DNA of 41,407 nt, taken from the NCBI GenBank assembly GCA_964536195.1, contig CAZHVO010000003.1, positions 1-41,407 on the forward strand, read 5' to 3'. A model generated the notes under the pieces. It was not told the DNA's origin. It was given only the letters and a program-made list of their open reading frames with translations, and ran no database searches. The DNA is from Susulua sp964536195. Lineage in GTDB: Bacteria; Omnitrophota; Gorgyraeia; Duberdicusellales; 4484-171. Both the position numbers and the translations under genes were made by a program. This document shows positions 31,946-39,522 of this stretch, one piece after another. Numbering within the stretch: position 1 is the first letter of the stretch; each line of letters begins with the position of its first letter.

Positions 31946-34035
31946 ATAATAATCAAAGAGATTTGACAGCACAGGTTAAGAAAAAATGGGTTAGGCTAAC
32001 TCGGGTGTGCAATAACCGCTGTCTATTCTGCTTGGACAAGAATGCACAGAATGGTAGTCATTTATCCCTAGCTGAGATAAAAAAAGTTTTTCAAGCCGGG
32101 CGTAAAGAAAAGGCAGAAAAAGTTATTTTAAGCGGCGGCGAACCTACTTTGCACCCGAAATTTATTGATATTGTAAAAAAAGCTAAAAAACTGGGCTATA
32201 CTAAGATTCAGGTTATTACCAATGGCAGGATGTTTGCTTATAAGAAATTTTTAGATCAGGCAATAAATGCTGGTGTTGGTGAGGTGACTTTTTCTATACA
32301 TGGACATAATCAGAGATTACATGATAAACAAACCGGAGTAAAGGGGTCTTTTTTCCAAACTTTGGCCGGTTTAGCGGCTGCTTTACAGACTCAGGGGCTT
32401 ATAGTAAATGTAGATATTGTGATTAACAAAATCAACATACGCTATCTGAAAGACATTATAGAGTTTTATATTAATTCAGGCGTTTTAGAGTTTGATCTCC
32501 TGCAAGTTATGCCTTTTGGCCGAGCCTGGGACAATAGAGAGGTTCTTTTTTACGACATTGAAGAGTCACTTCCATTTTTAAATGAGGCTTTCCAATTATC
32601 CAGGGACCCCAATCTACATATTTGGACCAATCGGTTTCCGCCGGAATACCTTGAGGGTTTTGAAGATTTAATTCAACATCCAGTTAAGCTATATGACGAA
32701 GTAGGCGGACGTCGTGACATGTTTGATAGATTCCTTAATAATGGAAAAAAAATGGATTGTAAAGGCAAGAAATGCTCATATTGTTTTTTGGAAAACTTTT
32801 GTAAAGATGTGATACTGCTAAAAGAAAAAGGTGAATTGACCTCACACGTTCTCCCTTTTTGTTTAAAAGAGGCGAAAGAGACCCGCGATGTAAAGATGCA
32901 GTGTAAATATACATTGAGTAAAGACAACAGGGGTATTTTTAAGTTCCTTTCTTTTTATATTCAGCATAGATATTTTATAAAGGGGCTAAGGTGCAAAAAG
33001 TGTAAATTTAATGATCGCTGCACAGGAATGCAATGTGATTATATCCGTAATCATGGATTCCAGGTTTTGAAGCCGATTCTGGACAAGAGAACAAAATATA
33101 AACAAACTGTTTTGCAAAAAAACATTCCCTACAGGCTTCTTCGGTTAAATTTAGCCTGCAATGCTAATTGTCTATTTTGTAATGTGCCGCCGGAGTCTTA
33201 TCCGTTGCAAGAAATGTCGACTCAGCAAGCTAAATCCGAAATTGATCGTCTTATTGCTTTAGATAAAGAATTAAGATTGGATATTACCGGTGGTGAACCT
33301 ACTTTAAGGGGCGATTTAGAAGAGTTAATCGAATATGCATCTAAAAAAGGAGCAAAGGTAATTGAAATTCAGACCAATGGTATTTTATTGGCTAATAAAG
33401 AGTACGTAAAAAAATTAAAATTAGCGGGCCTTGGTAAAGCATTCTTGGCTCTTCATTCTTGTTATCCTGAGATTCACGATTTTCTTGTCGGCAGAAAGGG
33501 TGCTTTTGAAAAATGTGTTACTGGTATTAAAAACTTATTGAAAGCCGGCGTTGAAGTCATTCTGAATCCGGTAATTACTGTTAAGAATTATGAATGTTTA
33601 CCGGATTATATAAAATTTATCAAAAACAATTTTCCCCGGATAAAATCCGTATCTCTTTCGGTTGTTCAGCCGCGAGGCCGCGCAGGAAATAATAAATATT
33701 TAATACCCCGTTACAAGGTAATTTCCTCTCATATAAGAAAAGCATTGACACTGGCTAAAAAATATGGATTGATTATCTATAATCCCTATTGTGGAGTGCC
33801 ATTATGTATAGGGGGATGGCATCGCTACCCGGAGCAGTGTGTGGAATATTGCGAGAATCTTTTGAAGTCAAAAAGCGGTTTCGGAGAAGATGATTTTAAT
33901 GCCGATAAGGTGAAAAGTCCCGACTGTTGCAAGTGCGATTTAAATAATTTTTGCAATGGCGTATGGAAAGAGTATGCCGCGATTTATTCTTTTTCTGATT
34001 TAAAGCCGGTCAGGCTGAAAAAGCAAGCTATCTAG
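31942..34035 (+). CDS. Double radical SAM protein, two type 2 domains
   Basis: 697 residues. Domain 1: CNNRCLFC (C23, C27, C30), SGGEPTLHPK, HGHNQRLHD, KGSFFQTLAGL. Its Cys tail is unusually long: CSYCFLENFCKD, then LPFC and CKKCKFNDRCTG, as if the tail had been duplicated. Domain 2: CNANCLFC (C406, C410, C413), TGGEPTLRGD, HSCYPEIHD, KGAFEKCVTGIKNL, VPLC, CCKCDLNNFCNGVWKEY. Both cores are complete. It is followed by a 151-bp spacer that may hold a structured RNA. Confidence 0.8.
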   Translation: MNNNQRDLTAQVKKKWVRLTRVCNNRCLFCLDKNAQNGSHLSLAEIKKVFQAGRKEKAEKVILSGGEPTLHPKFIDIVKKAKKLGYTKIQVITNGRMFAYKKFLDQAINAGVGEVTFSIHGHNQRLHDKQTGVKGSFFQTLAGLAAALQTQGLIVNVDIVINKINIRYLKDIIEFYINSGVLEFDLLQVMPFGRAWDNREVLFYDIEESLPFLNEAFQLSRDPNLHIWTNRFPPEYLEGFEDLIQHPVKLYDEVGGRRDMFDRFLNNGKKMDCKGKKCSYCFLENFCKDVILLKEKGELTSHVLPFCLKEAKETRDVKMQCKYTLSKDNRGIFKFLSFYIQHRYFIKGLRCKKCKFNDRCTGMQCDYIRNHGFQVLKPILDKRTKYKQTVLQKNIPYRLLRLNLACNANCLFCNVPPESYPLQEMSTQQAKSEIDRLIALDKELRLDITGGEPTLRGDLEELIEYASKKGAKVIEIQTNGILLANKEYVKKLKLAGLGKAFLALHSCYPEIHDFLVGRKGAFEKCVTGIKNLLKAGVEVILNPVITVKNYECLPDYIKFIKNNFPRIKSVSLSVVQPRGRAGNNKYLIPRYKVISSHIRKALTLAKKYGLIIYNPYCGVPLCIGGWHRYPEQCVEYCENLLKSKSGFGEDDFNADKVKSPDCCKCDLNNFCNGVWKEYAAIYSFSDLKPVRLKKQAI

Positions 34036-34073
34036 ACTATGCCGGGAGTTAAAAGGAAGAATTTATATTAGAA

Positions 34074-34127
34074 CCAGCGGCTATCACAATAACCCTGGCC
34101 CTTAACCGAAGGGTAACCCTGATAAGC
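34074..34127 (+). ncRNA. Candidate structured RNA between rSAM genes
   Basis: In a 151-bp spacer, GCTATCA (about 34081-34087) can pair with TGATAAGC (34120-34127, one bulged A), enclosing the hairpin CCCTT-AACCG-AAGGG (34099-34113). The octamer TAACCCTG occurs twice inside (near 34090 and 34114). The G+C of this piece is above that of the surrounding spacer. I do not recognise a known riboswitch. No base-pair covariation could be tested. Confidence 0.3.
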
Positions 34128-34186
34128 AACAAAGTAAAAAAAGTTAGATTTTAACAAAGGACAGTAACTATTTAAAAGTAGTAATA

Positions 34187-35206
34187 ATGATTGTTATGGG
34201 CCTCGCGGATAAATGTAATTTTAATTGTTTATTCTGTTTAGATAGACAGAGTAGGGGGAAAGGTTCTCCGTCATTACAAGAAATCAGAGGATTATTTGAA
34301 GAAATTAAGAGAAGCAACGAAAATACAATTATGTTGATGGAAGGGGAGTCGCTTATTAGACCAGATTTTTTTGAGATATTGGAAGAAGCAAAGAGATGCA
34401 AATTAAATGTGTATATTACGACTAATGGTTCAATGCTTAGTTATTATGATTATTTAGTAAAGATTATTAAGAGAGGCGTGAGTCAAATAAACCTTTCTAT
34501 ACATTCTCATATTCCTGCTATTGCCAATGCCATATCGAGAAATAGCTCTTGCTATTCTTTACAGAGAAAGGCATTAGAAAATATCGATTTATTTAATTCC
34601 TTGCAAAAAAGAAAGGTAAAAAGAATACCTTTGTATATCAATACAGTTGTTTGTAAATTAAACTATAAACATTTAGAGGGCTTGGTTCTTTATCTAAAGG
34701 GCCTATTAAAGCACACTGATTTTAAAATAAAGTTCAAGTTTATGGTCCGCGGTGGTATTAATATTAATCTTTATAGGAAGCTTTTGCCTTCCTTAAAAGA
34801 AATGAAGCCTTATCTCAAGAGGGCGATAAGCATATTAGGTATAAATAAGGTAATATTCTCTGGTTTTCCTTTGTGCGTTGCGCCTTCCTACGAACGAGCA
34901 TGTGTTGAATTGTGGGAGGCATTATATAGCCATAATTTGTATCTCGATTCTTACAGATTAAAGAACTCTAGAACGCAGAGAGACGTAGTTGACCAGGAAT
35001 ATTGTAAATATAAAGAGTGTAAGGGTTGTTCCTTGAATTCTATATGTTTGGGAGTAAGAAAGGATTACAAGAAGTTAAATCCCGATTTTAATTTAACATT
35101 ATCGAAAAGCAATCCCCAAGAGGTATTTAAGTTTATGAAGTGTTTTCCAGGGAAATCTAAAATAGCAAATCTTGAGATAGAAGAAAAGGAAATATGGCCA
35201 GCTTAG
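34187..35206 (+). CDS. Radical SAM protein, type 2, degenerate GGEP
   Basis: 339 residues. CNFNCLFC (C10, C14, C17) is intact, but the GGEP position reads MEGESLIRPD. The ITTNGS strand and HSHIPAIAN segment follow type 2, with the usual HD weakened to AN. The tail has FPLC and CKGCSLNSICLGVRKDY, then about 40 extra residues. The ATG at 34187 has no clear ribosome site. The next gene begins inside its last codons. Cluster binding seems retained; SAM binding is uncertain. Confidence 0.75.
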   Translation: MIVMGLADKCNFNCLFCLDRQSRGKGSPSLQEIRGLFEEIKRSNENTIMLMEGESLIRPDFFEILEEAKRCKLNVYITTNGSMLSYYDYLVKIIKRGVSQINLSIHSHIPAIANAISRNSSCYSLQRKALENIDLFNSLQKRKVKRIPLYINTVVCKLNYKHLEGLVLYLKGLLKHTDFKIKFKFMVRGGININLYRKLLPSLKEMKPYLKRAISILGINKVIFSGFPLCVAPSYERACVELWEALYSHNLYLDSYRLKNSRTQRDVVDQEYCKYKECKGCSLNSICLGVRKDYKKLNPDFNLTLSKSNPQEVFKFMKCFPGKSKIANLEIEEKEIWPA

Positions 35207-36126
35207 CCTACATACAGGTTTGTCGTATATGCAATCAGGAGTGTAGGTTTTGCTCCAATCCTTCGCTGGATAAGACTATATCGTTAAAGAAGGCTAAGAG
35301 TCTTGTTGACAATTATATTAGGCAGGGATATGAGGGGGTAATTTTAAGCGGAGGAGAGCCGACGATGTACCCTTATCTTGTAAAACTTATATCTTATATA
35401 GCAGCTAAAGGATTACCGATGCGGATAATTACTAATGGTCAAAAAACAGCGAATTTTGAATATATTAAGTCGCTTACTGATGCCGGTCTAAAACATATGG
35501 GCCTATCTATATATTCTCATAAGCCGCGTATTCAGTCTTTTCTCACTAAAAATAAAGATTCACTCAAGAATATAAAAATAACTCTTAATAATATCGAAAG
35601 ATTAAATATGAGCGTTGACATCGGGACGGTGATTAATAAATATAATGCCGGACATCTGAGCGAAATTGTTGAATGGCTGGTAAAAGAATACCCTTTTATT
35701 CGCCATTTTATCTGGAATAATCTTGATGCTTCAATGAACCGTGCTTCTGAGAATCCGGATACAATACCATCACTGATTGGTTTTGAATTAGAACTTTATA
35801 AAGCAATGTTGTTTTTACACAATAAGGGTAAAACTTTTAGAGCCGAAAGAGTGCCTTTGTGCTACATGACTGAATTTGCGCATTGTTCCACCGAGGCAAG
35901 AAAAATAATAAAAAAAGAAGAAAGAACAATTTATTTTTTGGACAAAAAGGGTTTGACATTTCAGAAAGGATGGGCTTACGGAAAAACTGAGTGCTGTAAT
36001 GAATGTTCTTTAAATAAGATATGTCCCGGTTTATACTTAATAGATAAGTATTTTTCTTCTAAAGAGTTATATCCTGTTTTTGTTTCAAAAGATGAAGTAA
36101 TAAAACGCGTTTTAGCCAACCCATAA
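35194..36126 (+). CDS. Radical SAM protein, type 2
   Basis: 310 residues. CNQECRFC (C13, C17, C20), SGGEPTMYPY, IITNGQ, YSHKPRIQSF in place of the HGH...HD segment, then VPLC and CNECSLNKICPG. It overlaps the previous gene by 13 bp and ends 1 bp before the next, so it is part of a run of four HxsC-like genes. Intact motifs suggest an active enzyme. Confidence 0.8.
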   Translation: MASLAYIQVCRICNQECRFCSNPSLDKTISLKKAKSLVDNYIRQGYEGVILSGGEPTMYPYLVKLISYIAAKGLPMRIITNGQKTANFEYIKSLTDAGLKHMGLSIYSHKPRIQSFLTKNKDSLKNIKITLNNIERLNMSVDIGTVINKYNAGHLSEIVEWLVKEYPFIRHFIWNNLDASMNRASENPDTIPSLIGFELELYKAMLFLHNKGKTFRAERVPLCYMTEFAHCSTEARKIIKKEERTIYFLDKKGLTFQKGWAYGKTECCNECSLNKICPGLYLIDKYFSSKELYPVFVSKDEVIKRVLANP

Positions 36127-36127
36127 A

Positions 36128-37015
36128 ATGGCAAAAAGATTAGATATAAAAGTCACTTTTAAGTGCAACAACAGTTGTAAATTTTGTGTTCAGGGGGATA
36201 AGAGAAAGTTTTGCCAAGATAAAAAGTTTTATGAGATTAAAAAGATTTTAAAAGAATCAAAGAGTGATTATGATGAAGTTATATTTACCGGCGGAGAACC
36301 TACCATAAGGCCTGATATCATAGAATTGGTAGAGTATGCTAACAAATTAAAATATAGGGTGCATATCCAAACCAATGGGAGGATGTTTTTATACAGAGAA
36401 TTTTGTAAAAGGATGATAGAGGCCGGTGCCGCAGCATTTACAGTTTCAATACATGGCCATAACGCTCGGCTGCACGACGCTCTTACTGGGGTAGAGGGGA
36501 GCTTTGATCAAACCATTGCAGGTATTAAGCATCTTTGTTCTCTCAAGGCAGAAGTGTTTACCAATAGTGTTATCACCACTTTAAATTATTGTTTTTTACC
36601 CAAAATAGCTGTTATGGTGATTAATTTAGGTATATTTGAATATCGGCTTTCTTTCCCTCACATTTTGGGAAGAGCATTAACCAATAGAGATTGGATTGTG
36701 CCGCGAAAAAAAGCAGTCGTCCCTTACGTAAAGAGGGCATTGGAAATCGGCATTAAGAAAGGGCGGATTCCTTTAACTGAGGCTATACCGCATTGTTTTC
36801 TAAGCGAATATGTTCATTGTGCTTCTGAAACCTATATGCCCGAGACAAAAGTGTTTGATAATAAATTAATAGTAGATTTTAGCCGTTGGCGGATGGAAGA
36901 GGGAAAAAATAAAGGGCCAAAATGCAGAGAATGTAAATATTTTGAATGTTGCGAGGGTCCCTGGCGGGAATATCCTGAAATTTTCGGCTGGGATGAATTT
37001 ACTCCTATTAAATAA
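36128..37015 (+). CDS. Radical SAM protein, type 2 (close paralogue of 15855 gene)
   Basis: 295 residues. CNNSCKFC (C13, C17, C20), TGGEPTIRPD, IQTNGRMF, HGHNARLHDALTG, EGSFDQTIAGIKHL, IPHC and CRECKYFECCEGPWREYPE. The tail and the FCVQGDKRKF segment after the motif are nearly the same as in the 296-residue protein at 15855 (FCVQGNKRVL, EGPWREYPEKFGW), so the two are paralogues placed near opposite ends of the cluster. Last rSAM gene of the block. Confidence 0.8.
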   Translation: MAKRLDIKVTFKCNNSCKFCVQGDKRKFCQDKKFYEIKKILKESKSDYDEVIFTGGEPTIRPDIIELVEYANKLKYRVHIQTNGRMFLYREFCKRMIEAGAAAFTVSIHGHNARLHDALTGVEGSFDQTIAGIKHLCSLKAEVFTNSVITTLNYCFLPKIAVMVINLGIFEYRLSFPHILGRALTNRDWIVPRKKAVVPYVKRALEIGIKKGRIPLTEAIPHCFLSEYVHCASETYMPETKVFDNKLIVDFSRWRMEEGKNKGPKCRECKYFECCEGPWREYPEIFGWDEFTPIK

Positions 37016-37026
37016 TTTGGTTGAAT

Positions 37027-37977
37027 ATGTCGACTAACATTATATCTAATATAATTTTTTTGCCGGTCATTTTGTTTATTGGTTGCGTTACAAGCTACGA
37101 AGATTTTACGATTTCAAAGATTAGGAATAAATGGATTTTAATGGGATTACTCTATGCATTTGCAGTATATTCGGTATCCTGGATTTTGTATGCTTTAGCC
37201 GCAAGTGAAATCATAAGTCCTGTTATCGGAAAAGTAACCTCTGATCTGGTATGGATTTTTGATAAATGGTGTATAAATTTAGTGATAAGCATTATTGTGG
37301 CTTATCTGTTATGGCATTTTAAAATGTGGGGGGCCGGCGATGCAAAACTTTTTATTTGTTATTCTTCACTGATTCCAATGGCGCAGTACTCCAAAGTGTA
37401 TTTTGATTATTATTTTGCCTCGTTTTGGCTATTAGTGGCTATTTTTATACCAGCAACAATCTTTTTCTTTGTGCGATCGTTAGCCTATCTTATTAAAAAA
37501 ATTACTTTTAGAAACATTAAAGAAACGCTGCCGAAGATGATTAAGGAAAGGTTGGGCAAAGTTAATAAAATTGAGATAGCCAGAACTATATTTGGCTTTT
37601 TCGTTCTTTTCCTATTTTTTAGAGTATTAAGACAGGAATTTCAGAATTTACTTCGCGGAGTTTTGCCCAATCAAAATATCGTAATGCTCTTACCTTTATT
37701 GGCGTTCCGGCCGCTATCTAGAATTTTCAAAAAGAATATCAAATTTACAGTTATTGCTTTTGTTTTTTTAACAGCATACCTTATTTTTAAAATGTTATAT
37801 TCTTGGGAAAGATTTATCCGTGAGATAAGCGGTACACTGGGATGGGTTATATTTATTATGGTATTATTTCCAACTGTCAAAAAGATAATAAATCTTTATA
37901 CGGAAAGGATTACTCAAAAAACTAGTCCTTTTGCTCATTGGATGTTTTTAGGGATGCTAATTGTTTGGTTTCTTTAA
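37027..37977 (+). CDS. A24-family prepilin peptidase-like membrane protease
   Basis: 316 residues from ATG 37027; a TTG at 37021 is the alternative. Multi-pass membrane protein with the two aspartates of GxGD proteases: the first in YEDFTISKIRN (D26, with the I-x-N pattern after it) and the second in GAGDAKLF (D105). It lacks the N-terminal methyltransferase/Cys domain of full PilD and has extra C-terminal helices. Known of the family: cleavage of class III leader peptides on the cytoplasmic side of the membrane. It follows the last rSAM gene by 11 bp. It could serve the pilin-like genes at the window start or trim leaders in this system (inference). Confidence 0.75.
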   Translation: MSTNIISNIIFLPVILFIGCVTSYEDFTISKIRNKWILMGLLYAFAVYSVSWILYALAASEIISPVIGKVTSDLVWIFDKWCINLVISIIVAYLLWHFKMWGAGDAKLFICYSSLIPMAQYSKVYFDYYFASFWLLVAIFIPATIFFFVRSLAYLIKKITFRNIKETLPKMIKERLGKVNKIEIARTIFGFFVLFLFFRVLRQEFQNLLRGVLPNQNIVMLLPLLAFRPLSRIFKKNIKFTVIAFVFLTAYLIFKMLYSWERFIREISGTLGWVIFIMVLFPTVKKIINLYTERITQKTSPFAHWMFLGMLIVWFL

Positions 37978-37991
37978 CATAGGAGGCTGTG

Positions 37992-39089
37992 ATGTTTAAA
38001 TTCAAAAATGTTTCGATGGGGCTCATAATCCTTTGGTTAATCTCGATGAATTTCGCTAATTCATATGCTGGCGAGGTTGCTTTGTATAGAGGTAACTTAG
38101 AAAGGACAGGGGTGTTTTCTTCTTCGGCGCTCAAAGAGCCCGTTGAAATAAAATGGAGATTTAAAGCAAAAGGTGAGATAAGCTCTTCTCCAGTAGCTCA
38201 CGAAGGGGTAGTTTATTTTGGAAGCTATGACGGAAATTTATACGCCTTAGATGCTAACAGCGGTGAAGAAAAATGGCGGTTTGATACCGGTGATTGGATA
38301 CGTTCTTCGGTAGCTGTATTCGGAGAAAAAGTCTATTTTGGGAGCAGAGACGGCAATTTTTATGCCCTGAGTGCCAAAACAGGTAAAGAAATATGGAGAT
38401 ACCATATCGGAGATTGGATAATTTCTTCTCCTGCTGCATATGAGGGCGTGGTCTATTTTGGAAACGGAGGAGCCTTCTACGCTTTGGATGCATTGAACGG
38501 AGAATTAAGATGGAAGGTTGAAACAGGTTTAGCTGTTTGGGCATCTCCGGCTATATACAAGGGGATAGTTTATTTTGGGAGTTTTAACAAGAGTTTTTAT
38601 GCAGTTGATGCCAAAACCGGTGAAGAAATCTGGAAGTTTAAGGCAGGAAGTCAGATAGAGAGTTCACCCGCGATAGTCGAGGATATAGTCTATTTTGTAA
38701 GCCGTGATGGAGGCCTTTACGCTTTGGATACAGCAACGGGTCGCGAGGAATGGAGATTCAAAGTAGATGCTGAGATAATCACTTCACCGGTGATATTTAA
38801 AGATATTATTTATTTTGGAACCAACAAGGGGTTATGTGCAGTAGATATAAAGATGAGTCGAGAAAAATGGAGATTTAATGTTGGAACCTGGGTGCACTCT
38901 TCACCGGCGATAGCCGGGGGAGTGCTTTACTTTGGCGGATATGGCATCTTTTATGCCTTGGATAGCAGTGATGGTAGGGTTTTATGGACTTTTGAAATGG
39001 CAAAAGGGTCAACATTCTCGTCACCTTCCGTATATGATGGTGTAATTTATTTCGGTGCTGTTGATTATTCTCTTTATGCTTTTGAATAG
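37992..39089 (+). CDS. Secreted PQQ-type beta-propeller protein
   Basis: 365 residues from ATG 37992; AGGAGG at 37981-37986 is 5 nt upstream (a GTG at 37989 is too close). A signal peptide ends near NSYAGE. The mature chain is eight VYFG-type repeats of about 40 residues, such as VYFGSYDGNLYALDANSGEE, with the W-R-F strand and SSPA turn, the pattern of PQQ-like or BamB-type propellers of 7 or 8 blades. No quinoprotein catalytic residues were identified. It closes the accessory block 14 bp after the A24 gene. Likely a periplasmic scaffold or binding partner; no enzyme role claimed. Confidence 0.85.
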   Translation: MFKFKNVSMGLIILWLISMNFANSYAGEVALYRGNLERTGVFSSSALKEPVEIKWRFKAKGEISSSPVAHEGVVYFGSYDGNLYALDANSGEEKWRFDTGDWIRSSVAVFGEKVYFGSRDGNFYALSAKTGKEIWRYHIGDWIISSPAAYEGVVYFGNGGAFYALDALNGELRWKVETGLAVWASPAIYKGIVYFGSFNKSFYAVDAKTGEEIWKFKAGSQIESSPAIVEDIVYFVSRDGGLYALDTATGREEWRFKVDAEIITSPVIFKDIIYFGTNKGLCAVDIKMSREKWRFNVGTWVHSSPAIAGGVLYFGGYGIFYALDSSDGRVLWTFEMAKGSTFSSPSVYDGVIYFGAVDYSLYAFE

Positions 39090-39098
39090 AAAACTCCC

Positions 39099-39126
39099 TT
39101 TACAGTCCCAAAAAACTGGATATAAT
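39099..39126 (+). promoter_or_regulatory. Promoter of tRNA-Pro
   Basis: TTTACA (39099-39104), 16-bp spacer, TATAAT (39121-39126). The predicted start is near 39133, about 16 nt before the mature tRNA 5' end. Confidence 0.65.
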
Positions 39127-39148
39127 AGGGTTAATTTCCTTTTATTTA

Positions 39149-39224
39149 CGGGGCGTAGCGTAGCTCGGCTTAACGCGTCTGCTTTGGGAGCAGAAGATCG
39201 GTGGTTCAAATCCACTCGCCCCGA
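39149..39224 (+). tRNA. tRNA-Pro (TGG)
   Basis: Acceptor CGGGGCG (39149-39155) pairs with CGCCCCG (39217-39223), discriminator A. Anticodon stem TCTGC/GCAGA with loop TTTGGGA gives TGG. T arm GTGGTTCAAATCCAC. CCA is not encoded. Confidence 0.95.
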
Positions 39225-39385
39225 CAGTTTTTTTTGGTTAGATAGGTGAGTGTAGGTGTGGTTGCTCATCATTATTTGTGAGCCTAATACATTATTTGGC
39301 ACTTGTTTTTGCTTCCTGCTTGCGGGAAAGCCTGAAGCTCTTTGGCTTTCAGCCAAAGACAAGTGACAAATCCACTCGCCCCGAC
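39207..39385 (+). repeat. 19-bp repeat of the tRNA-Pro 3' end around a hairpin cluster
   Basis: CAAATCCACTCGCCCCGAC occurs at 39207-39225 (inside tRNA-Pro) and again at 39367-39385. Between them, CACTTGT (39300-39306) pairs with ACAAGTG (39359-39365) and encloses two hairpins: TTCCTGC/GCGGGAA (39313-39328) and CTTTGGCT/AGCCAAAG (39340-39358). GAAAGCC (39326-39332) could alternatively pair with GGCTTTC (39344-39350). No protein gene lies in this interval. Confidence 0.75.
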
Positions 39386-39419
39386 GTATTTTGTAGGTTT
39401 TAAGTTATTTTGGTAATAT

Positions 39420-39496
39420 GCGCCCGTAGCTCAATCGGATAGAGCACCTGCCTTCTAAGCAGGATGTTGCAGGTTCGATTCCTGCCGGGCGCGCCA
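39420..39496 (+). tRNA. tRNA-Arg (TCT), CCA encoded
   Basis: Acceptor GCGCCCG (39420-39426) pairs with CGGGCGC (39486-39492), discriminator G, then CCA (39494-39496). Anticodon stem CCTGC/GCAGG, loop CTTCTAA, anticodon TCT. Confidence 0.95.
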
Positions 39497-39522
39497 TCCC
39501 GGGGAACGATAAGGAGAAAGGT

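Noticed and set aside
39055..39249. ORF across tRNA-Pro
   Set aside because: It overlaps the propeller gene end and the complete tRNA gene, and its protein has no domain features.
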